Below are positions 1 to 7,265 of a stretch of 20,081 nt of DNA, piece by piece (the first letter of the stretch is position 1; every line of letters starts with the position of its first letter). The stretch comes from a virus. The stretch is from the IMG/VR virus record IMGVR_UViG_3300030430_000048, positions 1-20,081 of that record; one strand, 5' to 3'. The notes beneath the pieces were generated by a model. The model did no database searches. It was not told the DNA's origin and saw only the letters and a program-made list of their open reading frames with translations. The translations under genes were made by a program, and so were the position numbers.

Positions 1-41
1 GCATCTTTTACTGCTCTGTTATTTAATTTAATTATACTCAT
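1..41 (-). CDS. 5' end of a further tandem fiber-family gene (partial)
   Basis: An open frame starts at ATG 41-39 and runs off the left edge after 13 complete codons. It begins M-S-I-I-K-L-N-N-R-A-V-K-D. Its start overlaps the TGA stop of the preceding gene in the ATGA arrangement. The opening resembles the N-termini of the two preceding genes, which read M-x-L-x-x-N-N-N-S-(L/I)-S-x-(V/I)-T-A-L. I infer another member of the same tail-tip family. No good Shine-Dalgarno sequence is seen; translation may be coupled to the upstream gene. Only the start is visible, so the product is uncertain. Confidence 0.5.
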   Translation of the reverse strand, partial: MSIIKLNNRAVKD

Positions 42-643
42 GATTTACTTAATCCAAACATCTTGATAACTCCGCTATCAATGTTACCACTTCCAAATTT
101 AAAATCTACACCATCAATAGCGGCAGTTACATTACAATAACCAGCAAAATACATATCAGCAGTTAAATCATTTTGGCTATAAGTATTACCTCTAACAATA
201 AAATGCTTTACGAACGTAGTTGATGAGGGAGAAAATAAAAACATTTCTCCACTAAAACTTTCGTCATTTAAGTTTCCTACTGTTCCTGAAATAGATTGAT
301 AAGATGTAGATTGTGCTAAATCTAAACCTGTTAAATAAGTTAAATCAGTTCCACCACTTTCACCGTGATAAGCATACCAAGAAGTAGTTGTTTTTGTTGC
401 GTCAAAAGCTGAACTTCCATCTCTAAAATTAACTTGTAAATGTTGGCTATCTGTTGCTGGATGAATGTTTATAAACTTAAATAAGTAAGTATCGTATGTG
501 CTATCAATATTAGAAGTAAAAGAAGATGACGATACTCCTGATGTGATAGTGTTTGTAGCAAGTAAAACTAATGAACCACTTGCTATACTATCTAAAGCCG
601 TTACACTTGAAATTGAATTGTTATTGTATTTAACTAACTCCAT
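38..643 (-). CDS. Small tail-tip/fiber family protein, 201 aa, tandem paralog
   Basis: Predicted virion surface protein of unknown exact role. The N-terminus (about residues 1-20) carries N-N-N-S-I-S-S-V-T-A-L. The rest is a Ser/Thr/Gly-rich, probably beta-sandwich domain. It has the family signatures D-S-T-Y near residue 47, then FKFINIHPATD, DLAQSTS, N-D-E-S, TTFVKHFI, A-I-D and a closing I-D-S-G-V-I-K-M-F-G. The same signatures occur in the 203-residue upstream neighbour, and weaker versions end the 352- and 261-residue proteins, so this is one paralogous family. ATG 643-641 lies inside the 3' end of the upstream gene with a 14-bp out-of-frame overlap. The likely ribosome site is an AGGAG in the upstream gene's conserved S-G-V codons. 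There is no signal peptide or membrane segment. A receptor-binding or tip role is inferred from position only. Confidence 0.8.
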   Translation of the reverse strand: MELVKYNNNSISSVTALDSIASGSLVLLATNTITSGVSSSSFTSNIDSTYDTYLFKFINIHPATDSQHLQVNFRDGSSAFDATKTTTSWYAYHGESGGTDLTYLTGLDLAQSTSYQSISGTVGNLNDESFSGEMFLFSPSSTTFVKHFIVRGNTYSQNDLTADMYFAGYCNVTAAIDGVDFKFGSGNIDSGVIKMFGLSKS

Positions 644-1241
644 ATAATTTTATAACTCCTGAATCTATTGCTCCTGAACTCATTTTAAATTGAATAGCAT
701 CTATTGCTGATGTTGTATTAAAATAACCTGCTGGGTAAGTATTATATTCATAACCACTACCACTAGCATTATATGATGATCCTGATGCAATAAAATGTTT
801 TACAAAGGTTGTATTTGATGGGTCAAATAAGTGTAGAGTTCCAGCAGCACTCTCATCATTTTGATTTCCAATTCCGTGTAATAATCTTTGAAAAGATGTG
901 CTTTGTGCTAAATCAGATGCTGCTTGGTAAGTTAAAGTTGCTTCACTGTCATCTTCTGCGTGATATGCTAAAGTATAACTTGAAGTTATATTAACTCCAT
1001 AACTTGACCCACCATCAGTTGATCCTTGAAAAGTTAAATGTGCTTCGTCTGTTGCTGGGTGTATATTAATAAATTTAAATATATATTCTTTATAAGTAGA
1101 GTCTATTCCACTTGTAAAATCTATCGTTGAACTGCTACTAGCTGTCTGTGTAGATATTAAATTTAATCCACCACCTGATATTGAAGCTGGTAAAGCTGTG
1201 ATTGCTGATAAGGAATTGTTGTTGCAAAAATTAAGAGACAT
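630..1241 (-). CDS. Small tail-tip/fiber family protein, 203 aa, tandem paralog
   Basis: Close paralog of the 201-residue protein encoded next. It opens M-S-L-N-F-C-N-N-N-S-L-S-A-I-T-A-L, followed by a beta-rich domain with FKFINIHPATD (identical in the neighbour), SDLAQSTSFQ, G-N-Q-N-D-E-S, L-F-D-P-S-N-TTFVKHFI, S-A-I-D and a final I-D-S-G-V-I-K-L-Y-G-V-S. The start is supported by AGGAG eight nucleotides upstream, whose first bases belong to the TAG stop of the preceding gene. Length and composition fit a short tail-fiber or tip protein rather than a long fiber shaft, since there is no coiled coil. The function is inferred from its location after a recognisable fiber gene. Duplication followed by divergence is the simplest origin. 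Confidence 0.82.
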   Translation of the reverse strand: MSLNFCNNNSLSAITALPASISGGGLNLISTQTASSSSTIDFTSGIDSTYKEYIFKFINIHPATDEAHLTFQGSTDGGSSYGVNITSSYTLAYHAEDDSEATLTYQAASDLAQSTSFQRLLHGIGNQNDESAAGTLHLFDPSNTTFVKHFIASGSSYNASGSGYEYNTYPAGYFNTTSAIDAIQFKMSSGAIDSGVIKLYGVS

Positions 1242-1250
1242 TTTTTACTC

Positions 1251-2309
1251 CTAACTTACACCATACAACTTGAAAATTCCTGAATCTATTGTTCCACCAC
1301 TACAATAAAATCTTATACCATCAACTGCTGATGTTGATTCAATTCTTCCTGAACCTGTAGAACCCATGTGATAATCTCCGTTCTCTTGTTGGCTTGTATG
1401 AAATGTTATATTTTTATTGAAAGTTGTTTCAGATGGGTCATAAAGAAAAAATCTTCCACTCAAAGCTGATGTGTCTTGTGAATCAAGGTCGGTGCTAACT
1501 TGTATAAATGTTGTATTTTGATTTCTAGCCACATAAGCAGATGTAGTAGTTGATTTTTGTCTGCTATAAGCAAAATCATAAACTGAACTAGAATTTACAG
1601 AACCACCTTGAAAAAATCTTAAATATAAACTTACTCCATCATCTGAATTGTGTAAATTAATTACATCAATCATATAAATTTTATATGTGTTATCAATATT
1701 AGAACTTATATCAACTTGTGAAACACTACTCGATACTGTTGTTGTAGATAGTAAAGCATGCGCGCCACTTGGTTTATCAACAAAACTCAAAACTCCTGAT
1801 GAGTTAGTTTGTATAATTTTATCTGTCGCTGGAGCAGTAGCTGGTAAAGTCAAAGTGTAAGATTGACCAGCAGAATGCGCTGGTGATTTAAGTTTTACTC
1901 CATGTGAATTTTGTGAGCAGTTTAATTGTAAAGTTCCATCTGTTGTTCCATCACCTTTAATTTGTAATCCAGCACCTGATGAAGTAGATACAAAGTTTGC
2001 TTTAGCATCTGTTACTGTAGCATCACTTGGAACACCTAAATCTAAAACATTACCAAGTAAAATAATAAAATCTATAACGTCACCTGTTGCTAAGTTTGAT
2101 GCAAAAGTTATTGTAGAACCTGAGATAGTAAATGATGAGTTTGGTTTTTGTAATACACCATTTAGAGATACAAGCATATGATTAGCAGACTCAGGTGTTA
2201 CATTAGCTGATGATACTTGCATTGTATAAGATGCTTGACCATTGACTACACTTATTGCATCGCAGACTTGAAAGTTTCCTGTTATTGGTGGGTTACCTAT
2301 ATATGCCAT
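1251..2309 (-). CDS. Tail fiber-like protein, 352 aa, modular
   Basis: A modular structural protein. Residues 1-105 form an N-terminal module that I recognise from many marine phage fiber proteins: it opens M-A-Y-I-G-N, then V-S-L-N-G-V-L-Q near 47-54, S-G-S-T-I-T-F-A near 63-70, and a hydrophobic F-I-I-L-L-G-N-V-L-D-L-G stretch that is a beta segment rather than a membrane helix. A linker of about 106-185 contains a repeat-like T-L-T-L-P-A/I-Q-T-N-S-S-G-V-L region. Residues 186-352 form the beta-rich family domain shared with its neighbours (N-T-Y near 207, L-Y-D-P-S-E-T-T-F, STSAVDGIRF, T-I-D-S-G-I-F-K-L-Y-G-V-S). The start has a strong AAGGAG, which overlaps the TAA of the upstream gene. 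It is probably attached to the virion through the N-terminal module; the ligand is unknown. Confidence 0.83.
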   Translation of the reverse strand: MAYIGNPPITGNFQVCDAISVVNGQASYTMQVSSANVTPESANHMLVSLNGVLQKPNSSFTISGSTITFASNLATGDVIDFIILLGNVLDLGVPSDATVTDAKANFVSTSSGAGLQIKGDGTTDGTLQLNCSQNSHGVKLKSPAHSAGQSYTLTLPATAPATDKIIQTNSSGVLSFVDKPSGAHALLSTTTVSSSVSQVDISSNIDNTYKIYMIDVINLHNSDDGVSLYLRFFQGGSVNSSSVYDFAYSRQKSTTTSAYVARNQNTTFIQVSTDLDSQDTSALSGRFFLYDPSETTFNKNITFHTSQQENGDYHMGSTGSGRIESTSAVDGIRFYCSGGTIDSGIFKLYGVS

Positions 2310-2319
2310 TTATATCTCC

Positions 2320-3105
2320 TTAACTTGTTTTTCTTCCATAAATTGAAAATACTCCTTGATCAATATTTCCTCCTGTGCTTGAAATTTTTGCTCCATTAAA
2401 AACAGTATCTTCTGAACCAGAGGCTTTATAACCACCACCACCATAATTATTTAATACTTTATTATCGCTTGTGTAATTTACTGTTCTATATGTACAGCTA
2501 AAAAATTTATCATCTGACGATTGATTCAATGGGTCATATAATTCTATTACACCTGATACGTTTTCACCTGTTGCATTACCTGAATCAGAAACGTGAAGTC
2601 TTATTTTATTATCATCTTGACTTTCTTTTGACCTTAAATTTCCATCAGAACCCTCTCCATGACCTCCATAAAAATAATCTGTTGTTGTAATAAAAGAAGA
2701 TCCTCCATCACTACTTATAAGAAATTCCATTTGACCACCATCATAAGTTAGTCCTACACCTGAAAAAATTATTAAATAATCAAGATGAGAAGTTGTAAAT
2801 TGAGAACTTGTAAATTCTACACTTGACACTGCACTTGAAATTGTTTGAGTCTGAATTAACTCATACATCCCACCACCTTTTAAATAAGAAAAATCTACTC
2901 TTTTTAAAGTTCCAGCATCAGAAATTAATAACTCGTCTGTGTCTGCTGGTGTTGCACCTAAAGCTGTATGACCTGTAATAACATTTGCGTTAAGGTGTTC
3001 GTTCTCAACTGCGTTGTCTGCTATCTTTGCTTCTGTTACCACATCAGCACTTAAATCACTTGATGTAATAACTTTTGGTGCTGGTTGTTGTCCTATGTAA
3101 CCCAC
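2320..3105 (-). CDS. Tail fiber-like protein, 261 aa, GTG start
   Basis: The start codon is GTG (3105-3103), chosen because AGGAG sits seven nucleotides upstream and the N-terminus (V/M)-G-Y-I-G-Q-Q-P-A matches a common phage fiber opening. Residues 1-45 contain a short D-L-S-A-D-V-V-T-E-A-K-I-A-D-N-A-V stretch typical of fiber N-terminal modules. Residues 45-80 resemble a connector. Residues 81-261 are a diverged version of the beta-rich family domain found in the next three genes (S-S-V-E-F-T-S, E-L-Y-D-P, G-N-I-D-Q-G-V-F-S-I-Y-G). It is the most divergent of the family, with a Gly-rich loop near residues 220-232. A virion tip or fiber role is inferred. The stop TAA is fused to the next gene's Shine-Dalgarno sequence. 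Confidence 0.8.
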   Translation of the reverse strand: MGYIGQQPAPKVITSSDLSADVVTEAKIADNAVENEHLNANVITGHTALGATPADTDELLISDAGTLKRVDFSYLKGGGMYELIQTQTISSAVSSVEFTSSQFTTSHLDYLIIFSGVGLTYDGGQMEFLISSDGGSSFITTTDYFYGGHGEGSDGNLRSKESQDDNKIRLHVSDSGNATGENVSGVIELYDPLNQSSDDKFFSCTYRTVNYTSDNKVLNNYGGGGYKASGSEDTVFNGAKISSTGGNIDQGVFSIYGRKTS

Positions 3106-3114
3106 TTAAAACTC

Positions 3115-3480
3115 CTATGTTATTTCCATGACTGACAGTGTGCCTGAAACTTTATCAGCAACTGAGCAATCGATTTGAATTTTGTCACCAGCTTCTAAAA
3201 TAACTTTAGAACCTGATAAAATTTCTAATGAACTTCCTGTTGGTATGGTTACATCCTTAACTAAAAAAGATGTTCCATTAGCAACATTGTTTGCACCACC
3301 TCTATTTGCTGTTGTGCTAACGTGTTCTACTTCAACTGTTACTGCTGTTGTATGAATGTTAGCTAATACAAGACCAAGAACTACAGTTGTTGTACTTCCT
3401 GCTGCTGTGTACATCACGTAAGGTGTTCCAGCTGAAGCTGGTTCTGCTGCGAAGTTGATTGCTTTAAAAGTATTTGCCAT
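3115..3480 (-). CDS. Small beta-rich structural protein, 121 aa
   Basis: I recognise this as a family common in marine phage structural clusters, without a firmly assigned function. The protein is short, with alternating hydrophobic/Thr/Val residues predicting a single beta sandwich: a Y-T-A-A-G-S-T-T-T-V-V-L-G-L stretch near residues 24-37, then I-P-T-G-S-S-L-E near 95-102 and a final L-S-V-M-E-I-T. There is no signal peptide or coiled coil. The start has a strong AGAGGAG seven nucleotides upstream. It sits between the main fiber and the tandem fiber-like genes, so a tail-fiber adaptor or accessory virion protein is plausible, but this is inference. Confidence 0.75.
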   Translation of the reverse strand: MANTFKAINFAAEPASAGTPYVMYTAAGSTTTVVLGLVLANIHTTAVTVEVEHVSTTANRGGANNVANGTSFLVKDVTIPTGSSLEILSGSKVILEAGDKIQIDCSVADKVSGTLSVMEIT

Positions 3481-3505
3481 TTATATCTCCTCTATCCTTT
3501 TACTC

Positions 3506-4711
3506 TTATCCCAATGCTATTGCAAGAGCTGTTGGATCGTCAGTCACAGCTATGGTTACTGTATCTGTTGCACTACCTGTCGTGGTAATACCTGATCCTG
3601 CAGCGATTGTTAGTGTGTTTCCGTTTGAAATAGTTTGGCTTGAACCGCTTGACCCTGCAACAGTAAAGCTCGTCATACCTGCGTCTATTTCAACAAACGC
3701 ACTTCCGTTAAATACACGAAGTCTATTCGTGCTAGAATTAAAATATAAATCGCCTGTGGTTAAAGCATCACCATCATTGTCTACTGATGGGTCTGAAGAT
3801 TTTGATCCTAAATAAGTGTCATCAAAAGCATCAGCACTCGCTGCCGCTGCTGTGGCACTAGCTGCTGCTGCAGTTGCAGAACTTGCTGCATTAGTTGCTT
3901 GTGTCGATGCAGTGGATGCAGATGTAGAAGCATTGGATGCTTGAGTTGCAGCTGAAGAAGCTGAACTTGCTGCGGCTGTAGCCGAACTCGCTGCTGCGGT
4001 TGCAGATGAAGCTGCCTCACTAGCTTTTGTTGTTGCTGTAGCAGCATCGACTAATAAATCATATTTTGATGCGTTGGCGTTTGTTGTTAATGGTTGTGAA
4101 CCTGAAGATGTATGAGCTGTATTAATCATGAAGATATTGTTTGTCGATGTATCTTTAACAATATCTCTTACAACATAAGCTGTACCAGCAGACCAATCAC
4201 CTTTGTTAGCACCAATCTCAGCTGTAACATTTAACTCACCTGAACTATCAAATCCTAAAACTTTACCAGCTCTATCTGTTGCAGAGTTTGTAAACTCTGT
4301 TGAGGTCATTGTGTTTGTTCTTGATAATTTAATCGATCTATCTAACTCTTCTTGAACTTGTTGAAGAGTCATCATAGCACGATCCAAACCCTCTTCGTGT
4401 GATTCCGCAGGGAATGGATCATTAGCGATATAGTCAATCGCCTGTGTTTGCGGAACTGCTCTTCTCAACACGACTGTTTCACCTGAAGCAGGTATATTTC
4501 CTGATGTGAAAGTGACACTTCCACCATTCGCATCTCCTGCACCAGCCACTGTGTAATGTGTGGTGATTGTTTTAACAGTCTCAATGCCTGTTGATGATCT
4601 TATGATGACCTGTAAGTCAGAGTCCGCAAAAATTTTAAATGTATAATTAAATGCAGTTGTAGAGCCATTGCCTGAATATGAATTTTTTACTGTAACCGAA
4701 GATATTGTCAT
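3506..4711 (-). CDS. Tail fiber protein with T7 gp17-type N-terminal domain
   Basis: Residues 1-130 match the virion-attachment domain of T7-type tail fibers: M-T-I-S-S-V, F-N-Y-T-F-K-I-F, an H-Y-T-V turn, V-V-L-R-R-A-V-P-Q-T-Q, Y-I-A-N-D-P-F-P-A-E-S-H-E-E-G-L-D-R and a helix M-M-T-L-Q-Q-V-Q-E-E-L-D-R-S-I. Residues 171-222 (D-W-S-A-G-T-A-Y-V-V-R-D-I-V) resemble a small carbohydrate-binding-like module frequent in fibers. Residues 224-296 are an Ala/Ser/Thr repeat, probably a trimeric shaft. Residues 300-345 contain a G-D-L-Y-F-N-S-S-T-N-R-L-R-V-F-N-G motif. At 401 residues it is shorter than T7 gp17 (553) and lacks an obvious long tip. The downstream small fiber genes may supply that function (inference). 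The start has AAGGA about ten nucleotides upstream. Confidence 0.92.
   Translation of the reverse strand: MTISSVTVKNSYSGNGSTTAFNYTFKIFADSDLQVIIRSSTGIETVKTITTHYTVAGAGDANGGSVTFTSGNIPASGETVVLRRAVPQTQAIDYIANDPFPAESHEEGLDRAMMTLQQVQEELDRSIKLSRTNTMTSTEFTNSATDRAGKVLGFDSSGELNVTAEIGANKGDWSAGTAYVVRDIVKDTSTNNIFMINTAHTSSGSQPLTTNANASKYDLLVDAATATTKASEAASSATAAASSATAAASSASSAATQASNASTSASTASTQATNAASSATAAAASATAAAASADAFDDTYLGSKSSDPSVDNDGDALTTGDLYFNSSTNRLRVFNGSAFVEIDAGMTSFTVAGSSGSSQTISNGNTLTIAAGSGITTTGSATDTVTIAVTDDPTALAIALG
3824..4042 (-). repeat. Ala/Ser/Thr-rich imperfect repeat inside the fiber gene
   Basis: Codons for about residues 224-296 are imperfect short repeats of the type A-S-S-A-T-A-A, A-S-T-S-A-S and A-A-A-A-S-A-T. 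This gives a GCT/GCA-rich stretch that stands out from the AT-rich surroundings. Such repeats form extended shafts in phage fibers and tend to change length by slippage. The alternative frames here also lack stops, which is a by-product of composition. Confidence 0.8.
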
Positions 4712-4713
4712 AT

Positions 4714-7263
4714 TTAAAATCCTTTAAATAGCTTTGATGGTTTAGTCAATAAAAATTCTTGACCTGTTTCCTTTTTCATTTTCTTTTCCATTTTTCTTAA
4801 ATGTCCTGGAGATAATGTTTCCAGTATTTGATAACCTATAGCATAATCAAAGGCAGTTTTTAAGTAAAATAAATTTAAGAATGGTATATTACCTACTAAA
4901 GATTTATAGGCTTGTTTTCCTGCTTTTGATGGCTCTCCTTGAAAAGCATATCTAAAAGCATTAGCAACTTTAGCAAATTCAGTAATCGCAGGACCTGCTG
5001 CTGTAGCTAAAATGTCTAAACCACTAAAACTTTTACCAAATAAAAAATCACCATAAATACCCAATCCACCTCCTTGAAGCATAGCAGCATAATATGTTCT
5101 TTTTTTAGTTGGGTCTTTAGGTGATTTACCTCTTAATAAATCTTTTGCAGTCATTGAAATATAGCCAAATATAGCAGACCCTACAATTAAACTGACTACA
5201 CCAAAAAATGCTTCTGCATTTCGACCAGCTCTAAATGATGATATTTCTCTACCCATAGCTTTTTGTAATATTGCAAGAGGAAACGCTTTAAATTGAAATA
5301 TAAATCTTGTTGCTTCACCCCAAAAAGTTCCTGCGTGTAAGCCACCTTTCATAAATGATCTTGTTCTTGCATCAGGTTCAATAACTGCATAAGTAGAACG
5401 ATCTAAAAACATACCCATTACTTTTGTTTTGAGATTATCCTTAAAAATAAATAGCTCTCTTGCAGACATTCTTTTTTTACCTGCTAACGATCTAATAACA
5501 TCATCAGATAAATTATCGATATTTTTAACTGAAAAAAATTCTTTTCCATCATCAGCTCTTTCTACATCCATTTTTCTAATTGTATTCCATATTTTTTCAT
5601 CAATACCAAAATGTTTTATTAACCTTTTAAATTTAAAATCTAAATTTTTAAAAGATATGTTTCTTTGTTTTGCAACATAATTTCCCATACCCAGCATAGC
5701 ACCTTCTTTAAGAGAATTAGTCCACCATTGTAACAAATTAAGTTTAAAAAAAGTTCTTTGTAATTTTGTAAAACCTCTATTTAAAGTGTCTCCCACTGAA
5801 TATCTTGCTGCTAAATCATAAATAATATTATCAGCCATGAATCCTAATTGTTCTGCTATTTCTTGTTTAGCTTTAGAATTTTTAATTTTTGCTAACCGTG
5901 TCATTGCTTCAGCAATACCACCTAAATAACTTCTACCTTGATATTTCAATTCTCTTCCATATAAATGAACATCAGCTAAAGCAGAAACAACAGCAGCACC
6001 TAATTTTGCCATAGACATAATAGAACGTGTAATACCACTCCATTTTGCTCCAGGAAAACTATTAATAGAATTGACCGAACCATCAATTTCAGCAAAATGT
6101 CTTTCATGTCTACCTTGAATTTTCATATAATCAGCAACCTTCATAGATTTACCTTGCTGACCTTTTTTAATTAAAGCATTTTGAACTAATTTTCCTATTT
6201 TTGTAAAACTATCTTTTGGCTTTGTACCTAATGTACTCATCAAACCAATATTTCTTCCAGCATAATTGAAACCAGCAAATAATGATTCTCTTAAATTTCC
6301 ACCACCAAACTTAGAATTATAATCAAACCAATCATCAGCAGTTTTAAAATGTAAAATTCTTTTTGCATTAAGTTTAGAAGTCATATCTCGACTACCATAA
6401 GAACCACCTGAACCTTCAGCAATTTGATGTTCATTTCTAATTAAAGAGTTGTAAGCATAAGTTAAAAATTCATCTCTATCTTTAACATTGTCAAAAGTTC
6501 TTTCGGCAAGTTTTGGTTTTATAAACGCTTTCCATGCTGCTAGATTTCTTTCTGCTGATCCATTGATGTCTTTAACATTTTTACTATTTTTTAAATTTAA
6601 AACATCAACAGCATTTCTTAGTTGAAAAGGATCGTGAGATTGTCTAACGATCCAACCTGGAAGTTTACCGATATTAGCACCAAAGTTATTATATTGTATT
6701 CTTAATGATTCCGAAAATTCATCTATTAGTTTTGCAAGTTCAACAATATCTTTATTTTTTTCTGTAATCGTTTTACCCTCTCCTATCTCCCATATTGTTC
6801 TTGATATTCTTCTATCAATATCAGAATTAGCTTTTGCAAATAATGTAGTCAGATTTTTTTGTCTTAATTTTTCTGAAAATGATGTAGCAATTTGTCTATA
6901 TTTAGAAAGTTGAGCAAGTGCAACTGAAGCTCTTGATCCTGCTTTTTGAAAATTAGAACCCACTAAAACTGCAGTTAAACCTTCTACTGGATTTTCAGGA
7001 AACTCTTTAAGAACATAATCAACTGTATTTCTAATTTTAATTTCGTTTTCTAAATTATTTCTTTGATTAATTTTCTTTTTTATTTCTTGTTGTTTTAAAA
7101 TTTTTTCTGATAAATCATTAACTAATGTCTCATCTAAATTTTGTACACCTACTTCTCTTTGAGCTTGTTGAATGTCTTTAAGAATATCCTCAGCTTTTGT
7201 AGTTTCAATAGATGATCGTTTTAAAGTTTCTCTTATTTGTATTAAACATTTATCTTCTGCCAT
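4714..7263 (-). CDS. Internal virion protein, gp16-like C-terminal part, 849 aa
   Basis: A large, basic, mostly helical protein at the T7 gene-16 position, directly before the fiber. Residues 1-80 are strongly helical and charged, probably coiled coil (D-I-Q-Q-A-Q-R-E-V and E-K-I-L-K-Q-Q-E-I-K-K-K-I). Residues 410-432 (I-M-S-M-A-K-L-G-A-A-V-V-S-A-L-A-D-V) and 684-705 (A-F-F-G-V-V-S-L-I-V-G-S-A-I-F-G-Y-I-S-M) are hydrophobic and could insert in a membrane. Residues 505-530 are amphipathic with W-W. These traits fit a protein ejected to form a DNA-transfer channel across the cell envelope. Together with the 427-residue protein encoded just before, its length approaches that of T7 gp16 (1318). 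The start follows AAAAGG; the gap to the previous stop is two bases. No muramidase motif is seen. The family assignment is moderately sure. Confidence 0.78.
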   Translation of the reverse strand: MAEDKCLIQIRETLKRSSIETTKAEDILKDIQQAQREVGVQNLDETLVNDLSEKILKQQEIKKKINQRNNLENEIKIRNTVDYVLKEFPENPVEGLTAVLVGSNFQKAGSRASVALAQLSKYRQIATSFSEKLRQKNLTTLFAKANSDIDRRISRTIWEIGEGKTITEKNKDIVELAKLIDEFSESLRIQYNNFGANIGKLPGWIVRQSHDPFQLRNAVDVLNLKNSKNVKDINGSAERNLAAWKAFIKPKLAERTFDNVKDRDEFLTYAYNSLIRNEHQIAEGSGGSYGSRDMTSKLNAKRILHFKTADDWFDYNSKFGGGNLRESLFAGFNYAGRNIGLMSTLGTKPKDSFTKIGKLVQNALIKKGQQGKSMKVADYMKIQGRHERHFAEIDGSVNSINSFPGAKWSGITRSIMSMAKLGAAVVSALADVHLYGRELKYQGRSYLGGIAEAMTRLAKIKNSKAKQEIAEQLGFMADNIIYDLAARYSVGDTLNRGFTKLQRTFFKLNLLQWWTNSLKEGAMLGMGNYVAKQRNISFKNLDFKFKRLIKHFGIDEKIWNTIRKMDVERADDGKEFFSVKNIDNLSDDVIRSLAGKKRMSARELFIFKDNLKTKVMGMFLDRSTYAVIEPDARTRSFMKGGLHAGTFWGEATRFIFQFKAFPLAILQKAMGREISSFRAGRNAEAFFGVVSLIVGSAIFGYISMTAKDLLRGKSPKDPTKKRTYYAAMLQGGGLGIYGDFLFGKSFSGLDILATAAGPAITEFAKVANAFRYAFQGEPSKAGKQAYKSLVGNIPFLNLFYLKTAFDYAIGYQILETLSPGHLRKMEKKMKKETGQEFLLTKPSKLFKGF

Positions 7264-7265
7264 AA

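Noticed and set aside
3474-3815. Plus-strand open frame of 113 codons opposite the fiber gene
   Set aside because: It lies wholly antisense to a well-supported fiber gene in a Ser/Val-rich region, has no ribosome site of its own, and reads like a composition artefact.
3808-4047. Gln/Leu-rich minus-strand frame
   Set aside because: It is the shifted reading of the Ala/Ser/Thr repeat in the fiber gene; repeats of GCA/GCT codons yield CAG/CTG frames without stops.
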